Positions 13,259-16,048 of a stretch of 16,048 nt of DNA are shown in pieces; positions within the stretch are counted from its first letter, which is position 1; each line of letters begins with the position of its first letter. This stretch comes from an uncultured Oscillospiraceae bacterium. Its GTDB lineage: Bacteria > Bacillota > Clostridia > Oscillospirales > Acutalibacteraceae. The translations under genes were made by a program, and so were the position numbers. The notes under the pieces were generated by a model that saw only the letters and a program-made list of their open reading frames with translations, was not told where the DNA came from and did not search any database. Location of the stretch: NCBI GenBank assembly GCA_959596515.1, contig CAUFXR010000061.1:1-16048 (forward strand). The letters are read 5' to 3'.

Positions 13259-13287
13259 CCCTTTCCGCTTGACAAAAGCGAAAAGGG
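13259..13287 (-). promoter_or_regulatory. Hairpin that would mask a ribosome site
   Basis: CCCTTTCCGCTT (13259-13270) faces AAGCGAAAAGGG (13276-13287): a 12-bp stem with one G-U wobble in the minus-strand RNA and a 5-nt loop. In the minus transcript the 3' arm carries AAAGGG, part of the ribosome site of the 14-codon frame. No T-run follows. Confidence 0.5.
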
Positions 13288-13293
13288 CTGCAC

Positions 13294-13347
13294 AAAAAAA
13301 GCAGCTATAACATTCAAGCTAACGCCTGAAAGCTATAACTGCTTTTT
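13294..13347. terminator. Bidirectional Rho-independent terminator
   Basis: GCAGCTATA (13301-13309) pairs with TATAACTGC (13334-13342), with one wobble in RNA, flanked by seven A and five T. Read on the minus strand it ends in TTTTTTT. It closes the arsenic-side transcript before the integrase gene. Confidence 0.82.
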
Positions 13348-13372
13348 CAAAACACTATTCAATTCGTTTTGC

Positions 13373-13564
13373 CTAAGCTGCTGTATTGCCGCCTAAAAGA
13401 TATTCAACCAGCATTTGAAAATCAAGAAAAATTCTCAAAGCTTTAGGCATACTAATTGTAACAGATTTGCTTTTTCGTATCATCGGCAAAACTGCGCCAA
13501 TTTTCTGCCATTTTGTTTTCAGCCTCGTTCCATAAACGAAAGCCGTTCTTCGGGCAGCATACAC
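13373..13564 (-). pseudogene. Unidentified short frames in the element remnant
   Basis: A 63-codon frame ends MPKALRIFLDFQMLVEYL then LGGNTAA, just before the terminator at 13294-13347. A second frame in the same DNA reads CCPKNGFRLWNEAENKMAEN and stops near 13451. Neither has a ribosome site, and the two overlap. I cannot assign either. They are probably pieces of degraded element genes. Confidence 0.22.
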
Positions 13565-13581
13565 AGTGTAGCATACGCAAG

Positions 13582-13622
13582 GTCGGACATTCAGTAGGGA
13601 TTTCGTCGGACTTTAGTCGGAC
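13582..13622. repeat. Three direct copies of GTCGGAC
   Basis: GTCGGAC occurs at 13582-13588, 13605-13611 and 13616-13622, with start-to-start distances of 23 and 11 bp, close to two and one helical turns. A separate direct repeat AGCATAC lies at 13557-13563 and 13570-13576. The cluster could be a regulator binding region. Confidence 0.5.
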
Positions 13623-13628
13623 AAGCCT

Positions 13629-13841
13629 TTATTTGAAAAAATCGGGAATATCGTCGCTTTCATCAGCTCCCTTCATATTGAAGATTCCTTTGAAGCACGG
13701 AATAGCATATCCCCACAGGGATACGCCAAGAAGCAAAATCGCTTCCCGTTTCCGGTCGTAAAAGGTACTGCGCTCCATATTCAAGAGATCGAGCAGCTCG
13801 CTCTCTGTATACCGAAACGCCGTCAGGTAGCTTTTCGATAC
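13629..13841 (-). pseudogene. 3' fragment of a regulator-like (sigma/HTH) element gene
   Basis: A 70-codon frame reads SKSYLTAFRYTESELLDLLN, then MERSTFYDRKREAILLLGVS, and ends DESDDIPDFFK. The segment YTESELLDLLNMERSTFYDRKREA looks like a helix-turn-helix of the kind at the C-terminus of sigma-like or phage late-regulator proteins. A TAG stands immediately before the first codon and there is no start codon, so the 5' part is missing. It follows the truncated KTR-type gene directly. The family assignment is tentative. Confidence 0.45.
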
Positions 13842-13861
13842 CTAATCACTTTTATAACTTC

Positions 13862-13918
13862 TTAATTTCGAGCTATAAAACTACATATAGGACAGAGTAT
13901 CCATTTCGTAGTTTCCAT
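13862..13918 (-). pseudogene. Truncated cysteine-rich KTR-type small protein
   Basis: An 18-codon frame reads METTKWILCPICSFIARN and then stops. It matches the start of the small cysteine-rich KTR proteins found in Tn916-type conjugative elements, which normally begin with a Lys/Glu-Trp-Ile-Leu-Cys-Pro-x-Cys pattern and run to about 60 residues with a second cysteine pair. Here the frame ends right after the first pair. GAGGGAG is 7 nt upstream, inside the end of arsC, and the ATG is 2 nt after the arsC stop. The original gene was probably cut by a deletion. Confidence 0.5.
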
Positions 13919-13920
13919 AT

Positions 13921-14313
13921 CTATGCTCCCTCATTCAAGCATTTGATTTTTCGAGCAATTTCCTCAATGACCTGTATAAAACATTCATCGCTCTTGCCTG
14001 TCGGGTCAGGAAGTCCCCAATCATCGTCAAAGGCTCTACCGATATAGGGACAGCCGACATCACACCCCATCGAGATTGCAATATCAGGCGTTGGGATTTT
14101 ATCAATCGTCTTGCTATACTGGCTTTGCTCCATATCTATCCCATAAAGCTGTTTCATAAGCCGCACAGCGTCCTGATTGATTTGCGGTTTTGTTTCTGTT
14201 CCGGCAGAATAGAAATCAAACTTATCTCCCGCCAAATGTTTGCCGAGTGCCTCTGCGATCTGACTGCGGCAGGAGTTGTGAACACAGATAAAAGCGATTT
14301 TCTTCTTACTCAT
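13921..14313 (-). CDS. arsC: Arsenate reductase, low-molecular-weight phosphatase type
   Basis: ArsC reduces arsenate to arsenite in the cytoplasm. The 130-aa protein has the phosphatase-like C-x5-R loop (Cys10 to Arg16, ICVHNSCRS), the DWGLPDP segment that supplies the catalytic Asp, and a redox cysteine pair Cys84/Cys88 in MGCDVGCP. In the staphylococcal enzyme the redox pair is spaced wider (Cys82 and Cys89), so spacing differs but the thioredoxin-coupled mechanism fits. It starts 2 nt after the thioredoxin-like gene, which suggests coupling. Arsenite made here needs an exporter; only the ArsP-type permease is visible in this window. Confidence 0.92.
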   Translation of the reverse strand: MSKKKIAFICVHNSCRSQIAEALGKHLAGDKFDFYSAGTETKPQINQDAVRLMKQLYGIDMEQSQYSKTIDKIPTPDIAISMGCDVGCPYIGRAFDDDWGLPDPTGKSDECFIQVIEEIARKIKCLNEGA

Positions 14314-14315
14314 AG

Positions 14316-14696
14316 TTAAAATCCCAACTTATGCAGCAGAGCAACTACATCAGCGGATTTCAAAACCTTGCCCATAGCTACAACCTTTTCATTGACAACA
14401 AGGGCAGGCATACTCATAACGCCATATTCCATTACTTTCTGCATATCGGTAATGTACTCGACCTCTACGGAAAGTCCCATATCCTTTACCGCCTGTTTTG
14501 CGTATTCAAATTGTTCGTGACAGGATTTGCAGCCTGCGCCCAATACCTTGATACAGCAGATTTCGCCCTCTTTCACATCGGGGCAGCACTCGGTTGCAGA
14601 GTTCTCTGCTTCATTTGCAGAACAGCCACAACTGCAAGCGCAAGCAGGTGCTTTCTTTTCTTCTTCTTTTTTCTTTCCAAAGTTGAACAATGCCAT
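14316..14696 (-). CDS. Cys-rich thioredoxin-like protein of the ars cassette
   Basis: A 126-aa protein with a thioredoxin-like domain (about 46-126). It carries the active site Cys56-Lys-Ser-Cys59 and the cis-proline Pro97 in SMPALVV. The N-terminal extension (1-48) is lysine-rich and then holds eight cysteines at 19, 21, 23, 25, 37, 38, 47 and 48, a pattern that suggests metalloid or metal binding. Such small redox proteins often accompany ArsP-type permeases. It could reduce ArsC, hand arsenic to the permease, or both; this is inference. AGGAGG is 8 nt before the ATG, and 17 nt separate it from arsP. Confidence 0.82.
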   Translation of the reverse strand: MALFNFGKKKEEEKKAPACACSCGCSANEAENSATECCPDVKEGEICCIKVLGAGCKSCHEQFEYAKQAVKDMGLSVEVEYITDMQKVMEYGVMSMPALVVNEKVVAMGKVLKSADVVALLHKLGF

Positions 14697-14713
14697 AATG
14701 ACAACCTCCTAAA

Positions 14714-15727
14714 TTATACGATTAAATATTGTATTGCGTTGAAGAAGTAACCCACAACGATAATACCGACAGAACATATTCCGATGAAAATAGCAAGCAG
14801 TTTCGGCTTAACCGCCTTGCGAAGCATAATCATCGAGGGGAGCGAGAGCGTTGTAACGCCCATCATAAAGGAAAGGACAACGCCGAGCAAAGCGCCTTTC
14901 GCCAGCAGAGCCTCCGCAATCGGGATTGTACCGAAAATATCCGCATACATCGGAATGCCGACGATTGTGGCAATAATTACGCCGAACGGATTGTTGTCGC
15001 CAAGCGTTTTGACAATAAATTCTTCAGGAATCCAGTTGTGAATGATAGCACCAATGCCCACGCCGATCAAAACATAGGGAAAAACCTTTTTGGCAGTTTC
15101 AATGACCTGCTCCCACGCATATTTCATACGGTCTTTGAAATGCAGTTCTTCTTGCGGAACATCAATGGAGTGACCGTTTCGGATATATTCTTCCACTTGA
15201 TTTTCAAGGTGCAGTTTTTCGATTAAAGTACCGCCGATAACAGCAATCACCAAGCCAAGAATCACATACAAAACGGCGACTTTCCAGCCGAAAATGCTCA
15301 TCAGCAAGACAAGGCTGCCGAGATCAACCATTGGCGAAGAAATCAAAAAGGAAAATGTTACGCCAAGCGGCAAACCTGCGCTTGTAAACCCGATAAACAG
15401 CGGAATAGAGGAACACGAGCAGAACGGTGTTACCGTACCGAGCAGGGCGGCGATGATATTCGCCCATATTCCGTGAAATCTGCCGAGTATCTTTTTTGTT
15501 CTTTCGGGCGGAAAATAACTTTGAATATACGAGATAATCAAAATCAACACGCCGAGCAGTACCATAATTTTTATGGTATCGTAAATAAAAAATTGAACGC
15601 TGGCACCGATTTTGCTTGTGGTATCCAAGCCACAAGCATTCAAAATTGTTGCAATAAGCCGATTCAGCCAGTTCATACCGAGGACTTCGTTTTGAAAAAA
15701 GTCCCACGCTGTTTTTAATGCCTCCAT
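14714..15727 (-). CDS. arsP: ArsP-family permease (organoarsenical/metalloid efflux)
   Basis: A 337-aa polytopic membrane protein of the ArsP/DUF318 permease family. The diagnostic TVTPFCSCSSIPLF motif places Cys103 and Cys105 at the start of the first core repeat. The second half repeats the pattern with GIPMYADIFGTIPIAEALL and a helix-rich end. About eight to ten hydrophobic helices are visible, with a cytoplasmic loop around 170-210. Characterised ArsP proteins export trivalent organoarsenicals such as methylarsenite; related members move other metals. An AAAGGGG site precedes the ATG. It sits 88 nt after arsR, with a dyad in that gap. Confidence 0.87.
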   Translation of the reverse strand: MEALKTAWDFFQNEVLGMNWLNRLIATILNACGLDTTSKIGASVQFFIYDTIKIMVLLGVLILIISYIQSYFPPERTKKILGRFHGIWANIIAALLGTVTPFCSCSSIPLFIGFTSAGLPLGVTFSFLISSPMVDLGSLVLLMSIFGWKVAVLYVILGLVIAVIGGTLIEKLHLENQVEEYIRNGHSIDVPQEELHFKDRMKYAWEQVIETAKKVFPYVLIGVGIGAIIHNWIPEEFIVKTLGDNNPFGVIIATIVGIPMYADIFGTIPIAEALLAKGALLGVVLSFMMGVTTLSLPSMIMLRKAVKPKLLAIFIGICSVGIIVVGYFFNAIQYLIV

Positions 15728-15743
15728 AGAAAGCCCCTTTCAT

Positions 15744-15767
15744 ATAGTCATATTGAAATATATCTAT
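15744..15767. promoter_or_regulatory. Candidate ArsR operator between arsR and arsP
   Basis: A 24-bp dyad of the form ATAG-2-ATATT-2-AATAT-2-CTAT, with 18 symmetrical positions. AT-rich 12-2-12-like palindromes are usual operators for ArsR/SmtB regulators. It lies just upstream of the arsP ribosome site. A weak promoter, TTGGAA-18-CAATAT on the minus strand, would overlap it. Confidence 0.6.
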
Positions 15768-15786
15768 TTATAGTTCCAAATATAAG

Positions 15787-15833
15787 CCGTGCGGAAAAGT
15801 GATGTATAAACTTCCTCACTTTTCACAGCACGG
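15787..15833 (-). terminator. Stem-loop over the arsR stop codon
   Basis: CCGTGC (15787-15792) and GAAAAGTGA (15794-15802) pair with TCACTTTTC (15816-15824) and GCACGG (15828-15833): 15 bp with a small internal loop. On the minus strand it is followed by CTTATATTTGG, a poor T-run. It may be a partial terminator or a processing site between arsR and arsP. Confidence 0.55.
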
Positions 15834-16048
15834 TTTGTTTTCACATTCAACATCAAGTGTTGTCAACTGCCGCAAACATTCTTTTGCTTGTTCTACACCT
15901 TTTTCTGAAATGGAATAGTGCGTCCATTTTCCCTCTTTGCGCCCAACAACGATCCCGGCGTCGCATAGTATTTTCATATGGTGGGAAAGCGTGGGCTGTG
16001 TGACATTGATTTCTTCCAACAGCTTGCAGGCGCATTTTTCACCTGAAC
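15816..16048 (-). CDS. arsR: ArsR/SmtB-family arsenite-responsive repressor, 5' end outside the window
   Basis: The visible 76 codons begin GEKCACKLLEEINVTQPTLS and continue through the winged helix-turn-helix (HHMKILCDAGIVVGRKEGKW, THYSIS), then end in a Cys-containing tail. The Cys-x-Cys pair just before the recognition helices fits the metalloid-binding site of ArsR repressors (ELCVCDL type), with a further Cys in the MKILC helix. The C-terminal ENKPCCEK adds more cysteines. The frame runs to the window edge, so the start is missing. An internal ATG at 16019 would remove the metal-binding cysteines and is not the true start. It probably represses the cassette through the dyad at 15744-15767. 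Confidence 0.9.
   Translation of the reverse strand, partial: SGEKCACKLLEEINVTQPTLSHHMKILCDAGIVVGRKEGKWTHYSISEKGVEQAKECLRQLTTLDVECENKPCCEK

Noticed and set aside
13294..13347. Short inverted repeats near the integrase considered as a CRISPR or IS end.
   Set aside because: It is a single hairpin with T-runs, which fits a terminator; no repeat-spacer pattern or transposase is present.

Overview
The window looks like a chromosomal stretch of an anaerobic, spore-forming Clostridia/Lachnospirales-type Firmicute. The evidence is a SpoVT sporulation regulator, the Firmicutes-type rimP-nusA-ylxR-ylxQ-infB order, a DHAD lacking the [2Fe-2S]-type third cysteine, and accessory DNA typical of gut Clostridia conjugative elements. 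Genus assignment is inference only.

Region 1 (1-2980, all minus strand) is conserved core. The rimP-nusA-ylxR-ylxQ-infB translation operon runs leftwards out of the window; only the first codons of infB are present. spoVT lies just upstream of it. A good sigma-A promoter sits between spoVT and rimP. The leader that follows holds a GNRA-capped hairpin with an interrupted U-tract, which looks like an attenuator in front of the gene for the termination factor NusA.

Region 2 (2981-5710): a PAP2-family phosphatase and a translationally coupled 79-aa unknown protein form a small plus-strand operon closed by a strong terminator. A relic-bearing gap follows, then a lone small serine recombinase with its own terminator.

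Region 3 (5708-8450, minus): a single-pass anchored acidic extracytoplasmic protein and ilvD (branched-chain amino acid synthesis) form an operon with two candidate promoters.

Region 4 (8520-11370, minus): a large AT-rich polytopic GT-C-like membrane protein stands alone. Upstream of it is about 1 kb of decayed DNA, including a frameshifted remnant of a surface or lipoprotein gene with an intact terminator.

Region 5 (11371-16048, minus) is the eroded end of an integrative element. It contains a MetRS-beta-like tRNA-binding protein gene broken by an in-frame TAA. Next is a tyrosine integrase whose N-terminus appears to come from a sigma-like element gene, as if a deletion fused the two. Short peptide and leader elements, a truncated cysteine-rich KTR-type gene and another regulator-like 3' fragment follow. 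Upstream of these is an arsenic cassette (arsR, arsP permease, Cys-rich thioredoxin-like protein, arsC). A 24-bp dyad between arsR and arsP is a candidate ArsR operator. The cassette looks intact while the mobility genes around it look degraded, which suggests cargo retained after loss of the element.
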